Positions 13,641-25,413 of a stretch of DNA of 64,000 bases are shown in pieces; within the stretch, counting starts at the first letter, position 1; each line of letters opens with the position of its first letter. The notes below the pieces were generated by a model, which saw only the letters and a program-made list of their open reading frames with translations, did not search any database and had not been told where the DNA came from. The position numbers and the translations under genes are program-made. The DNA is taken from NCBI GenBank assembly GCA_033065855.1, contig JAVXUO010001562.1, positions 496,001 through 560,000 of the forward strand, written 5' to 3'. The DNA is from Escallonia rubra (lineage: Eukaryota; Streptophyta; Magnoliopsida; Escalloniales; Escalloniaceae).

Positions 13641-13849
13641 TGGTTGGGATATATGCTACAATGTAAAAGTGTACCCAGACGAGAAACATGAGGTCCGAGG
13701 TATCCATAATAGCATACAAGTAATTCAGACGGTCGGACAATGACATGATCTGAAATTTTGATATAAAAAAAAAGTGGGCGTTGTAATAAAATTGATGTTG
13801 ATAATCTTGGGCTCTTCTTTTATATATGTGCATAAATGGATGTAGAAAA

Positions 13850-14030
13850 TACACCTTTTAGGTGACAAATGTGGGTCTTTAGCAACGAATGCATCGGTTA
13901 CCAAAAAAAAAAGCAACGAATGCATCTCTGCAGTTCCACCCCTAACTTGAGAATGTGGATCTGGCTTGATCCAATTTATCCTGTGTCTAAACTGGGGGTT
14001 CAAAAAACTTGTGCTCGAGAGTAATAATAA
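13850..14030. repeat. Left part of duplicated SDR-locus flank (copy A), paralogous to about 52890-53070
   Basis: The sequence from GGATGTAGAAAATACACC through TTTAGCAACGAATGCATC and GATCTGGCTTGATCC occurs again at 52890-53070. It continues after the MULE at 15266-15400. A piece of it, GCAACGAATGCATC, is doubled here. It is the left flank of SDR locus A, now cut off from the gene by insertions. Confidence 0.85.
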
Positions 14031-15256
14031 GGGATAATTGCGTAAAATACCCCTGTGGTTTGGGGTCGTTGCAAAAAAACCCCTCGCGTTACAAAAATTG
14101 CAAAAGAACACCTGTGATTGTAAAAGTGTTGCATCCGACGGTTTCTGTAACGATTTAAATAAATTGTCCAAAATACCCCTGTAGAAATAAGTCTTGGCCA
14201 GAACCCAAGCCCCACCCTTCGCCGCCACAACACCGTCAAAGCCTTCCCCTTCCTTTCATCGCCCCTTCATTCTTGCTGAGTTTTAATGTGGCTTAGAAGG
14301 ATTACGGAATAGCGGCTTAGAAGGATTACAGAATAGCGGCTTCATCACTACCAAGGGAAAACCAGGAAGACTCGGGACCAACAAACTTGTCCTCGAAACC
14401 GAGTGCCTTCGCCGAGGCGCCCCGGCCGCGCAATAAGGTCCGTGCGCTTTGAAGCTCTCACAGCGAGATCAGAGGCAACGATGATGCTCGTGCCAGCCCA
14501 GCCATGATTCTTTCTACCACGACCTCGCGCGGTAACCTGTGTGGTTGATTTGCCCAAATTGCAGAAACTCAGATCTAGGGTTTCAATCGCAATGTGCGAT
14601 TAAAGCCCCAGATCTGAGTTCGTGCGATTAGGGTTGCGTTTGGGTGCGGCGCAGGTGGCTGGGCTTGATTGCGGGGTTGGCGACGGTGCAAATGGTGAGT
14701 TCGTGCGATTAGGGTTACATTTGGGTGTGGTGCAGGTGGTTGGGCCTGATTACGGGGTTGGCGACGGTGCACATGGTTCGATTGACGACGGGTCCAGCGA
14801 TGGTGGGTGGCGGCGCGGCGACATAGGGTGATGGTTGGTGGTTGGGGCTCGGAGGCGGCAGAAATTGGGGAGGGTGGTGGTAGACGGGACTCTGTGGTGG
14901 TAGAAATTACAACTTGGGTTTTGGTTGAGGGTTGCGGGCTGGCGGCTAGGTTTTTTTCTGGTGAAGGTAGCGGCTAGGGCTAGTGGCTAGGGTTAGAATT
15001 TGGTTGAATTGGAGAAGAAGTTGGGACTTGAGTAGGAGAGAAAAAAGAAAGTGATTGTATTTTAGTCTTTTTAATGTATTAAAAACTACCAAACGGACTT
15101 CTTAAAAGAGTGAACATCACGCTCTGTCAATTTGGATGATTTATTTAACGATTGCAACACTTTTACAATCAGAGGTGTTCTTTTGCAATTTTTGTAACGC
15201 GAGGGTTTTTTTTTGTAACGACCCCAAACCACAGGGGTATTTTATGCAATTATCCC
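14031..15256. mobile_element. Non-autonomous MULE (1.23 kb) with long TIRs and 9-bp TSD
   Basis: Long inverted repeats (about 150 bp, starting GGGATAATTGC, rich in ACCCCTGTGGTTTGGGGTCG) bound the element. A perfect 9-bp direct repeat TAATAATAA lies at 14022-14030 and 15257-15265. The paralogous stretch near 53040 has a single CTAATAATC and no insert, so it is an empty site. The GC-richer interior has an 80-bp tandem duplication (14621 and 14701, each starting TCGTGCGATTAGGGTT). No transposase is present. The interior may be captured host sequence (Pack-MULE style) but I do not recognise it. Confidence 0.9.
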
Positions 15257-15265
15257 TAATAATAA

Positions 15266-15400
15266 TCTCATAATTGTCCTTGCTCCGTCGTTTAAAGAGC
15301 TTTGACACGTGATGTGGACTGGTCTGATTCAGACTTGGTGCACCCCCATTTTTGAAAGGACTAACATGTGAACTGGAGCACGGGTCTAATGCCTTCTTTC
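15266..15400. repeat. SDR-locus flank (copy A) between MULE and hAT
   Basis: GACACGTGATGTGGACTGG through GGGTCTAATGCCTTC matches about 53075-53185. It joins the two insertions to the paralogous segment. Confidence 0.85.
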
Positions 15401-17402
15401 TAAACCTGGCAAAAATCTGCCCATACCCGCGGGTTGAGCCGTACCCGGTCCAAAATCCTGGATATGGGTACTTATATTGAATACCCGCAGAAATCTGACT
15501 CGTACCCAAATCGAACCGTAATTTTCGGGTCGGTTTTCGGGTTACCCGTTTTTCGGAGTATATAAATGGAAAAAATAATTATGCCCTAAATCTGATTCAT
15601 TTTCAATTCATTTCGTCACTTCTCACAGTTCTCAGTCTCACTTCTCTCCCTCTTTCACGCCGCCGCAGGCCAACACCACATCGTGCACTGCCCTCCGTCA
15701 CTCATCACTCATCAGCCGTCGAGGGACTCGAGACGCCAGATATGTTTTCCACCGTAGCAGCGTCGAGGGACTCGAGACTGCCGTAGCAGCACGCCACCGA
15801 GGCACCGACCAGCGCCGTCAGCCTCCGAGAGGCCTCCGCATGTCCACTGCCGCTGTTCACGCCGTACGGTACGGATTACCACGTGGAAGGTAAGTCAATC
15901 TCTCAAAGTTTATTACTGATCAATTGGATTTATGCGCTATGTTCTTGAAGTTATTTGGTTGCTTGTGGTCTGTAGCTAGCTAATTATAAGCTGATAGTAC
16001 AAAAATCCTCTGCTTGTAGAGTTGTAGTCTGTAGCTAATTACAAGTTTTGCCACAAATTTCTGGTCAGCTGGTATGGTAATTTTTTTTTTTGGGTGCAAT
16101 GCTGGTATGGTAATTGGTAATGGAGTATGGAGCCATTGGAGCGTGTAGTCTGTTGTAGTATGGAGCTGTAGCCTGTTGCTTGTAGACTTGCAGTCTGTTG
16201 CTTGTAGACTTGTAGTCTATGTTTTCTGTTTACTTTTTACCTAATGGTAGACAAAATGGTCTTAATTAACATGTGAATTATAAACTCTGGCTTGGCCTAA
16301 AATTAATATTTCTTTGGATATGGATTTAATCAATTCACTCACTTAGTTGATTTTAACATTCACTCACTTAGAAGCAATTTGTGATTTTTTTCCTCATGAC
16401 CGAAACCTCTTTATTTTCTGTGTTAGTTTAGTTACTTTAGTACATTTTTTGAAGAGAGATTGAATTTGGGCAGTATTAATTGTGGATTTGTGGTTGATGT
16501 TATTATTGTTGGATGATATTTTTTTGCATTTGGATGTTATATGTATTGCTGAATTTGTTGTTGGACTAGTGGACTACTGAAGCTTTGGTTTGCGGACGTA
16601 ATTGATTGTATGGTTATGCAATTCAAAGTAAGTTATTATTTTTAAAGCATTAGAGTATGAAGTTTATATTTATGTTTTGGCCTTTGAGATTTAGTTTAAT
16701 CATATTTGCTTGCTTAAATGTAGGTGATGAGCCGGAGGATAGTGACCTTGTGGTATCTTTGCCTATCAATGCAAACATGGATGGTTCGTTGGATGCAAGA
16801 AGCTTAACAGAGATTTGAAGACTTGAAGTTTTAGTTGACGACGATGGAATTGAAGACTTTTCAATGAATTTATGCATGTGATATGAATTATGATGATGTA
16901 ATTGTTGTTTAAAGTTTTTGGATTCTGGGCAGGAATTGGGGAATGGGGTTAGATGCTTGAATTTGTTCTTATGGTATTTAACAATTAGTATGCTAGTAAG
17001 TAATAATTAGGAGTAAGTAACTAAGTAGGAGATTATGAGTTTTAATGTTTTATGTGTCATAACCTTTAGTTTTTGGTAAACTGAAAAGTGAAAATTGTTT
17101 TTACAATAGCAATCAAAGACATGAAATGTGTTGGTAAAATAAGCAAAAGAAACAAAAAAGAGAAAAATAACAGTAAGTAGTACTATCGAATAAAATAATA
17201 ACCAGCAAAAATATTAAAAAGTGTTAAAATATGTTTTTTTTAAAAGGACGTCCCGCGGGTAATACTCTACCCGTACGGGTAGGGTACGGTTCCTGGAAAA
17301 TTCTACCCGAAAAAACCCGGGTATAAATTACTTGACCCGTTTTTACCCGTACCCGACCGGGTTTTACCCATACCCGGCGGGTATACCCATTTGCCAGGTC
17401 TA
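15401..17402. mobile_element. Non-autonomous hAT element (2.0 kb) with 8-bp TSD
   Basis: Ends are TAAACCTGGCAAA and TTTGCCAGGTCTA (imperfect TIRs), with the 8-bp target duplication CTTCTTTC at 15393-15400 and 17403-17410. Subterminal regions are packed with ACCCG/CGGGT words (TACCCGCGGGT, GTACCCGACCGGG), as in many plant hATs. The interior has a leader-like pyrimidine-rich stretch (15600-15900) and AT-rich sequence but no dimerisation domain or transposase frame, so it is an internal-deletion derivative. The paralogous locus near 53185 lacks it. Confidence 0.88.
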
Positions 17403-17410
17403 CTTCTTTC

Positions 17411-18319
17411 TCATAAATAATATTTCTTTCGTTCCAAGTTATTTAATCAAGTTTGACTTACACGTTTATTTAGGATATGAGTCATATGTTGTGAGTTTTT
17501 CATTTTATCCCATATATATATATGAGAGAAAGGGGGGGGGGGGGGGGAGGGAGAGTAGGCCAGTAGAGAGAAAATGAGTTGACCGATGATCAAATGTGAA
17601 AAGAGAAATAGATTAAAAAAAGTGTGAAAATGGTAACTCTCTCATTTTATCCCAAATATTTATTTCCATGCTTATATTTAAGTTCATTTTGAGATTTTAA
17701 TGACATTTTTTCATTATCATGGTTAAATTTTAGAGTTGGATTGTGAATGATATGTTTTGAAATCATTTTTTTTTTTAAATATTTCCTAATCATGGACAAC
17801 TCGCATATAGCTCGCGTCCAACCCGTGTCCACCAAAATTTTGATGGGCTTGGTGTGGACACATATTTTTTGGCCCGTAAATGGGCTGGGCTGAACGTGGG
17901 CACGACTTTTGGAGAGCGGGTTGGTCGTGGTCTAACCCTTAGGCCCGTCCAGCCTGCTCAAGTTGCACTCCTAATTATCGGGGTGCAATTTGATTACTTC
18001 CTAAATTTAAAAAGATTCTATAGATGTTTTTTCATAAAACATAAGAGTCTCTAATCGTATAATAAGAAATAAAGTAAGAAAAGTAAAATCTTCAAAGATC
18101 TCTAAACATGAACGAAAAGTGGGAACCGTCGCCCAACCTGGTTTAGAAAAATAAGACAAGAATATGAGCATACATTTGCCTTTGAGGCTTTGACTTTGTC
18201 GAAGTGGAGGCTGAGAGTTCAAAAAGTATAAAAAAAAATATATTATTTTATTCGATTAAGAGTTTGACGGTCAAGATTGCATAGATTTATGCGATCCACG
18301 GTTTTTAATGACTCTATAT
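17411..18319. other. Unassigned AT-rich sequence with a hAT end remnant
   Basis: Contains a poly-G run near 17534-17548. At about 17780-17975 there is a GGGCTGGGCTG/GCCCGTCCAGCC-rich stretch ending CAAGTTGCACTCCTA, which resembles the hAT end at 29995-30183. Nothing else is recognised. Confidence 0.5.
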
Positions 18320-18425
18320 ATATAAGGACGCGATCCACTGCCAGCGCAGGCAAATTAGTTTTCTTGCTAAGGCGATCTGGCCATTTATCTGTGATTTATG
18401 GACGGTCCAGATTAAATCTTCTTTT
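18320..18425. mobile_element. Solitary TIR relic of the large MULE family
   Basis: Reads GACGCGATCCACTGCCAGCG, then GGCAAATTAG, CTTGCTAAGGCGATCTGGCC and ATGGACGGTCCAGATTAAAT. This follows the order of the left TIR of the 9.35-kb MULE that starts 1.7 kb to the right, at clearly lower identity. It is either an old decayed relative or the end of a truncated copy. Confidence 0.7.
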
Positions 18426-19172
18426 TCAATAGTGCTAGATAACCCTAGTACTTTAACATATTTGTATTATAGCCCCAAAAATTTAAAAAAATATTATTTT
18501 ATGCACCCTAATACTTTTTCACATACAATATAAACATAGAGTTATTTCATAATATAATGCTACTTACAGAGATGCTGCTCTTGGTCCTTGAATGTACGCC
18601 CGCCATGCTTCTCTCGTTGCTTTTCGATATCCAAGTTTTTCACCAAGTGGACACACAGCTCGTTGCCTTACGTTTCTCAGATTTGGCTAATGGTTATTAT
18701 CAAACACTTTCAAGCCTTCAGGATATTGGTTTGAAAAATACAGTAGAAGACGTCATACTATACTGAAATCAATACCTCTTTATTTATACTGAAAATGAAA
18801 TATTACATAGGAGGAACAGAAAGGAATGTTTCCTTCTATTGTTGCACACTCTAAATCTTAGCACACTTCACACTCTTAGATTACTTCACACTCTTACACA
18901 CTTCACACTCTCTCAGACTTCCTCTGCCTTCTAGCTCTTACTTCGTGGATTAGTGGTATTTACCACTCTAATTAGGCTCTAATACCAATTTTGTATGGCC
19001 AAATTCTCCTTTGGTCAGGAATGACATGTTCTAATCTTGAGAGAAGTCAATTTTAGTCTTTTGAGAAGTATGAGTGGTTTTAAGTGAACTGCTGAGAAGT
19101 TGAGGGGTTGAAAATAAAATTAGCCAGAGAGCTGGCAACTTGTATGTATATATATATATATATATATATATA
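18426..19172. other. Unassigned sequence; includes a segment duplicated at about 35866-35960
   Basis: Contains repeated CACACTCTTA words (18845-18920). The 100 bp from TCTTTTGAGAAGTATG to GCTGGCAACTTGTAT (about 19054-19152) is repeated at 35866-35960 beside a second copy of the next element. A GGCTCTAATACCAA motif at about 18973-18986 resembles a reversed tRNA-Met primer site of a copia-type fossil, but no LTR pair is visible. Confidence 0.4.
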
Positions 19173-20105
19173 GGGGAAAGCAAATATAAGGCTAGCCTCG
19201 CACAAGTTGCGTGAGGTTAGCAATCAAAACTACGTAGTTTTGACCCAAACAAACATAATTAATTTTTTTGTCTCTTTTTCTCTCTCTCTCTCTCCCTGCC
19301 CCCTACTTTTCTCTCTTCCCTTCTCTCTATTGCAGGCCTGTCTTAGCAAGCCACAGCCACCATCATACCCTCCATGCCGTAGACCACCCATCTTCAATCG
19401 CAGGCCATCCCTGCCGCAAATAGTTTCCACCACCCACATCTTCTCGCCGCTCAAATTTGGCGAAGATGAGGGCGGAGATGGGTTGTCATTCACTGCTGCA
19501 ATTATCATAATCCCGATCTCCACTGCTATAATTGTTTGCCGCTGCCTTCAACATCATCATGCTGAGTATTCGGTGGTGGTGGTAAAGGGTTCAATGGTGA
19601 CGGTGGTGGGTTTTCTATGTTGGTGGAAGTGGTTTGATTCACTTGTGGCGGTGGTTGATCTCTGTGATCCCGGTGGTCCTTAGTTGTGAAGGTGGGTTGG
19701 TGCGGCGAAGAAGCACCTTAAAGATGGTAGGCCGATGGTGTAGTGGTGGCAAGCTGATACTGTAGTGGTGGTTGATCGGGGTTCAATAAGTTGCGGTGAT
19801 GGTGGGTTAGGATTCGAAAGGTCACGGTTGTGATGGTGGATCAATGTTTGGAGGCTCACGGTGGTTGTTTGTGGATGCAAAGCATAGATGGTAGGTGAAG
19901 CGATTCAAAGTGGTGGTGAATCGACTGGTGGCAACAGCGACAGTGGTGGGTAGTGGGGGTGGGCTGGATAGCGGGTGAGAGTGAAAGAAAGTTAGGGAGA
20001 AGAGAGAGAAAAAAGAAAAAAAGTTTAAGAAATTTAACCAAAACTACGTAGTTTTGATCGCTAGCCTCACGCAACTTGCGCGAGGCTAGCCTTATATTCG
20101 CTTTC

Positions 20106-20108
<3 letters not shown>
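19173..20108. mobile_element. Non-autonomous TIR element, copy 1 (0.94 kb), inserted in a TA microsatellite
   Basis: Long TIRs of about 85 bp start GGGGAAAGCAAATATAAGG and contain GGCTAGCCTCGC and AACTACGTAGTTTTG. Both sides are (TA)n, so a 2-bp TA or a 9-bp all-TA duplication cannot be told apart. Long TIRs favour a MULE; the TA favours a Tc1/mariner MITE. The interior has CT-rich and GGT-rich parts and no transposase. A second copy lies at 35984-36894. Confidence 0.8.

Positions 20109-20167
<59 letters not shown>
20109..20167. repeat. TA microsatellite
   Basis: About 29 TA units separate the TIR element from the left end of the large MULE. A similar tract lies just outside the right end of that MULE. 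Confidence 0.95.
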
Positions 20168-20169
<2 letters not shown>

Positions 20170-20410
20170 GAGCTGATCCCTTGACCGCGTAGGCAAAATA
20201 AGATATCTTGCCAGCGCGATCTGGCCGTCCATCCCGAAGGGATGGACGGTCCAGATCACTTTTTTTTGCGGCGCTGTCAGTCGTCCGCTACACAGTCTCG
20301 CGGACGGAAATGTTTACCATCTTGCCCTCGCTCCCCCGTCCGCTACACAGTCTAGCGGACGACATTCTTGGGCCAACAAAAAGTAGTCCGCTACACTGTC
20401 TAGCGGACGA
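20168..20410 (+). repeat. Left TIR of the large MULE
   Basis: Matches the inverse of 29272-29514. It contains a perfect hairpin GTCCATCCC/GGGATGGAC, a TTTTTTTTGCGGCGCTGTCAG stretch and three copies of the element's palindrome. Differences from the right end are few: the first bases, a base or two near AAATGTTTACC, and the third spacer. Confidence 0.92.
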
Positions 20411-20515
20411 CTGTGTCCGTCAAACCACCCACTTCCCCCTGACAGTTGTCACATCAGTCGATGCACGTCTGTTACTTTGTCGTTATCCCAGCGTCCGCAA
20501 CACAGTGTAGCGGAC
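20281..20515. promoter_or_regulatory. Four palindromes in the left end, upstream of the PMD-Ulp1 gene
   Basis: Copies near 20284, 20337, 20388 and 20490 have arms GTCCGCTA and TAGCGGAC (one arm each varied to CGCGGAC or GTCCGCAA) around cores such as CACAGTC. They lie 400-640 bp before the ATG at 20920, with a likely leader intron between (acceptor TTATTTCAG at 20910). A regulatory or transposase-binding role is inferred. Confidence 0.75.
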
Positions 20516-20919
20516 GTTGGCAAGCATTCGAATACTTCTAAACTTCTATTCATTCCTTCTTCTCACAATCAAACTATTCCTTCTTCTCACAATCAAACTA
20601 TTCCTTCTTCTCACGATCAAACCAGCGGCGTTGGCAAGTAGATCGGCGCAATTTCTTTGCAAGAAATCCTTTAATCGTCTCATCAATCACGTAAGTTCAC
20701 AAACTAATCCTTACTTTGTTCATAATCTAGAGTTCATCTTGCGGCGTTGGCAAGTAGATAGGCACTATGCTAGCGTTTGTCAATGTATATACATATATAT
20801 TATATATGTGTATTGCGTATTATCTGATCACATGCTAGCGCTGAATATGCTAGCGTTGTATGTTTGGGAATGTTTACGCTTCCAACCTTGCCCTCTTTCC
20901 ATTATTTCAGTTGCAAAAA

Positions 20920-23900
20920 ATGGATTTCAACCCTGGACCAGAAGATTCGTCCGTATTATATGACCAAGCATCCCATATCAGTACGCTCATATGGGATGGT
21001 GGAGTAAGATACTTATTTTATCGTTTATATCGTTTATTTTGCTTACGTATTTCAGTTGCGAACGTTGTATAGTGTTTATTTTGCTTAAATAATATTTATT
21101 AATTCGTAGGAAAGAGCACTTGTCAACACGGTAGAAGTAAGCGATAATTTCAACGCCTGGAAATTGAACAGAACCCAGAAAAGATTACTGCGTGGGATTG
21201 GGTTTGGGATTTTCACGCATGGGCAGATCTTTCAACAACTTGACCGGCACTTAATAGGTGCCCTTGTTGAAAGGTGGAGAAGTGAAACGAATACGTTTCA
21301 CTTCCTTCTCGGAGAGATGACAATTACCCTAGAAGATGTAGGGTTCATCTTAGGGTTACCGGTGACGGGGCGGCCGGTAATAGCTCATCCGTCCGAAGCA
21401 ACGAATAAGAGGACCGCTAGGGACTTCTTTACTTCGGTACCCCAGGATGGATTTAGCAGTGGTGGTATCAAGTTGAAGTGGTTGGTAGATACCTACGGGG
21501 TTTTGCCGGAAAACTATACGGGCCATGACCTTGTGCTGTACACACAAGCCTTCCTCTTGTGGGTGATGGGGGCAATATTATTCCCAACGACGTCGAAGAA
21601 CACGGTCAGCGTCAAATATATACCGTTTTTGCGTAACCTGGCTGAGGTTGGGGATTATGCCTGGGGTGCAGCAACTCTTGCATACCTGTACCGAGCATTG
21701 CACAAGGCAACGAGGCCCGACTCCAAAGCGATATGTGCATGTCTCTCGCTATTGCAGGTATATCATACAATTCTTCATTACGTGCTCTTTGTTGTTTTTT
21801 TTTGTTGTTGAATGGACAATAAATGTTGACGATACTTTTTTCAATGTCTTTGCTCTCAGGTGTGGTCTTATGAACACCTTGCTACCGGCGCACCCAGGCG
21901 TAGGGACGGAACAGATAATGTGTGGCCTCGGTTGTGCGCCTGGGAGTACAGCCGGAAGGAAACCCACTACGAGAGGAGAGACGATCCCCATCACAACATT
22001 TCATACTATCGGGGGGAGCTCGACTCGTTATCTCCTGGCCAGATGCGATGGGCACCGTACAAACGTTTGGCGCGACGGGTGGGAGAGTCGTTCGTCTTCA
22101 CGCTCTCCGGGTTGCAACGCACACCCCTGATCCACTTCGAGGTCGCAGAGTGGCAGCTGCCGGATCGCGCTATGCGCCATTTTGACTGCCTGCAGGGGTT
22201 GCCAGCCGGTGCGCCAGATATGAGGCTTAACAGGAACCCACCGGGTGTCGGACTGTTTGGCAGGGCGAATGCGCACGAGTTGTGCGCGCGTGAAATTGAG
22301 GTCTGGAATTCTTGGCAGGACACGCTGGCGGCCATTGTGTCGGAGCCTGACCCCGTCATCAGTATCGAACAGTACAACGAGTGGTACTACCGCATCACCC
22401 GGAGGAGAGTAGCTCCAGTAAGGTTTGAACGCGGGGAGAAGTACCACCCTAGGGGTCAGATCGATGAGCACATGGCATACAATCTGGTAAGTTGCCCAAC
22501 CAGTGCTTCTAATTGAACTTGATCATTCTAAGTGTGTACGAAGTTACTTATTTATTATCTCTCTGGATGTAGGTTAATGCCTCGTTCGCCTTCTTCCAGA
22601 AGTTGAGCGAGCGGAAGGATTTGGTGGATGCCATGGGCGAGGAGCTTCGCCAACAGGCTGAAGAGTTGGTGGTTGGCTGCGGGAATTTTTTGCGGCAAGC
22701 ATCGGGACAGCCAAACCCGGGAATGGGTTATCCGGGGTGGCAGCGGCCGTTTGTTCCCGAGGGATGCACCGATCCCTCGGGACAGACTTCGGGAGTGAGC
22801 CAGGGATATGGTTTTCCCTCTGTACCAGAGATGGCTGGTGATTGGGGACCGCCAAGCACCATGGGCCAGGCTCAAGCGCCGTGGGATTATTACAGTGCGC
22901 CCTCCTTCTCTTTACGATTGGATTCGGAACCCCAACCCCTCTCCCAGAGTCAAGTCACGCAAGACTGGATTTTAGAAAACATCAGTCTGCCCATTGTCCC
23001 GTGGGCAGGACCATCTATTGCCGAAGGCGGGCAATACCCCCCCGTTGACCCCCCTGAAGGAGTGCAATATCCCCCCGTCGACCCCCCCGAAGGAGTGCAA
23101 TATCCCCCCGTCGACCCCCCCGAAGGAGTGCAATATCCCCCCGTCGACCCCCCCGAAGGAGTGCAATACCCCCCGGTCGACCCCCCGGAAGGAGTGCATT
23201 CTCCCCCTGTCGACTCGCCCGAAGGAGTGCAATACCCCCCGGTCGACCCCCGAGGGCAATATCGCAAAGGGCATCCGTTGAAGCCCCTAAAGCCGCAGAA
23301 ATGCCAGATAATCAGAGAGCGTTATTTTAGCGGCGTCCCGCATGACCAAGCGTTGTATAGTGTGGATCATCCGGAGGGCATGGATTACATTTGCTCGTGG
23401 GGAGAACTGGCCTCGCTGGCTCCGGGGAGTTGGTTAGACACCGGTGTCGTCTCCACCTACGTGGAGATTCTGAGGGAAAGGTGTCGGCAGCAGCCGAGCT
23501 ATCCGGCCGTTTTTCTGTTCGATGCCTTTTTTCATCAGATGCTAGTGTCTGAATGGCAGGAGTGGGTCGAACATAGGGGGAAGAAAAAGTTGGCCCAGTG
23601 GAGACCGTCCTTTAACCTAGGAGCATATATTAATAGGGATAGTCCGGTGAGCGCAAGTGTTGCCGATGTGTTTCTAATCCCATTTCTAGGGCACAGCCAC
23701 TGGTACTTGGTTTGCTACTCCCCAACAACTAAAGTCGTATCGGTGATCGACAGTCTCCACGACGATACTCATCAGATGCCTGTGCTGCACATGTACAAAG
23801 CCCAATTGGACGCGTTGGTAATATTACGATCGCTGTATAATTCTCTGATTCTATCTTGCCATAAATTTTAACTCGTGTCTTACGCCATTTTCTGTTTCTC

Positions 23901-24216
23901 GCAGAATATTTTTTGTGCAATGGTCAATCGTGCCCGTGATGTCCCCGTACCGGCGCGGCCAAATCTCAATAGGCGATTGAAGAAGAGGAGGCCCAAGCAA
24001 CGTAACACTTCGGACTGCGGCGTCTTCCTTTGCATGTACATGGATTTCATTTGTCGCTCTGAGAGCCTCAAGGCGGCCGTCTGGAGCCAAGCAGAAGTTG
24101 AAGGCTATAGATATAGAATGGCTTGGCAAATTATGAAAGGCCGGCCTAGAGCGGTTAGGTTTATAGAAAATCCGGCTAATGACGAGAATCCGGCCCAACA
24201 TGCGGACCCCAGTTGA
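20920..24216 (+). CDS. Plant mobile domain (MAIN-like) - Ulp1 cysteine protease fusion carried by the MULE
   Basis: Five exons (20920-21003, 21110-21757, 21860-22486, 22573-23817, 23905-24216), all phase 0 with GT/AG borders, give 971 residues with no stop. Residues 1-450 are a plant mobile domain: MDFNPGPEDSSVLYDQASH, then HFLLGEMTITLEDVGFILGL and the YLYRALHKA region. Residues about 605-680 are a proline-rich tandem repeat. The C-terminus is a C48 (Ulp1/SENP) protease with His in GHSHWYL (about 825), Asp in VIDSLHDD (about 845) and Cys in NTSDCGVFLCMY (about 905), so the catalytic triad is present. Ulp1 proteases cleave SUMO from targets; PMD proteins are linked to silencing and often occur in transposons. 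In this MULE it is a passenger gene, convergent with the B3 gene. Substrate and role are unknown. The start was chosen because MDFNPGP is the usual PMD start and it follows a good acceptor. Confidence 0.9.
23025..23255 (+). repeat. 33-bp in-frame tandem repeat (EGVQYPPVDPP) in the PMD-Ulp1 linker
   Basis: About seven 11-residue units EGVQYPPVDPP lie between the PMD and protease parts; later units change to EGVHSPPVDSP. The unit length is a multiple of three, so copy-number change keeps frame. The repeat is likely a flexible spacer and probably length-variable between copies. Confidence 0.9.
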
Positions 24217-24389
24217 AATTGTATCATAACAGTAGTTTTTACATAAATCGTACGCAATTGGTGTGATTTGATTTGTGTTGTCGTTGGTGTGATTTGATTT
24301 GTGTTGATTTCTGTTGTCGAATACTGATTTTTCTGATGACGTAAAATGAAGACCAAATTTTTCTAAGTGTCGGTAACAGAAGTTTCTGC

Positions 24390-25300
24390 TGCGCCGTCCG
24401 CTACATTGTATCGCGGACGTAAAATGAAGACCAAATTTTTCTAAGTGTTGATAACAAAAGTTTCTGCTGCGCCGTCCGCTACATTGTATCGCGGAGGTAA
24501 AATGAAGACCAAATTTTTCTAAGTGTTGATAACAAAAGTTTCTGCTGCGTCGTCCGCTACATTGTCTCGCGGACGTAAAATGAAGACCAAAAGTTTCTGC
24601 TGCGCCGTCCGCTACATTGTATCGCGGATGTAAAATGAAGACCAAATTTTTCTAAGTGTTGATAACAAAAGTTTCTGCTGCGTCGTCCGCTACATTGTCT
24701 CGCGGACGTAAAATGAAGACCAAAAGTTTCTGCTGCGCCGTCCGCTACATTGTATCGCGGATGTAAAATGAAGACCAAATTTTTCTAAGTGTTGATAACA
24801 AAAGTTTCTGCTGCGTCGTCCGCTACATTGTCTCGCAGACGTAAAATGAAGACCAAAAGTTTCTGCTGCAACGTCCGCTACATTGTATCGCGGAGGTAAA
24901 ATGAAGACCAAATTTTTCTAAGTGTTGATAACAAAAGTTTCTGCTGCGTCGTCCGCTACATTGTCTCGCGGACGTAAAATGAAGACCAAAAGTTTCTGCT
25001 GCAACGTCCGCTACATTGTATCGCGGAGGTAAAATGAAGACCAAATTTTTCTAAGTGTTGATAACAAAAGTTTCTGCTGCGTCGTCCGCTACATTGTCTC
25101 GCGGACGTAAAATGAAGACCAAAAGTTTCTGCTGCGCCGTCCGCTACATTGTATCGCGGATGTAAAATGAAGACCAAATTTTTCTAAGTGTTGATAACAA
25201 AAGTTTCTGCTGCGCCGTCCGCTACATTGTCTCGCGGACGTAAAATGAAGACCAAAAGTTTCTGCTGTGCCGTCCGCTACATTGTATCGCGGACGTAAAA
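24390..25300. repeat. Palindrome array between convergent genes: about 14 palindromes in 133-bp higher-order units
   Basis: Palindromes with arms GTCCGCTA and CGCGGAC and core CATTGTA or CATTGTC recur, each followed by GTAAAATGAAGACC. They alternate in a short and a long spacing (about 54 and 79 bp), making a 133-bp unit repeated about five to six times (24550, 24685, 24818, 24951, 25084, 25217). The array lies between the stop of PMD-Ulp1 (24216) and the stop of the B3 gene (25414). Open frames across it are only by-products of the repeat. Confidence 0.93.
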
Positions 25301-25413
25301 TCCAAATTTTTCGAAGTGTTTATAACAAAAGTGTATTTCAAACGACACAATTAAGCGAGGAAAAATTTCGAAACACAATCAACAAGAACTCAAATAATTT
25401 TATTAATCATAAA

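Noticed and set aside
13725-14239. 167- and 79-codon minus-strand frames
   Set aside because: They cross the left border of the MULE at 14031 and show no family features.
18970-18990. Primer-binding-site-like motif of a copia-type fossil (inverse of TTGGTATTAGAGCC)
   Set aside because: No LTR pair, TG/CA ends or coding remnants could be matched to it, so it was left as a note only.
22006-22471. Minus-strand frames of 123 and 147 codons
   Set aside because: They are antisense to exon 3 of the PMD-Ulp1 gene, whose coding sense is clear.
23851-24645. A 264-codon minus-strand frame and several 73-codon frames at 24557-25177
   Set aside because: They run through the palindrome array and antisense to the Ulp1 exon. 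The repeated peptide merely reflects the 133-bp unit.
24390-25300. CRISPR-like array of short palindromic repeats
   Set aside because: The spacers are themselves repeated (GTAAAATGAAGACC ...), the unit is 133 bp, and the setting is a plant transposon.
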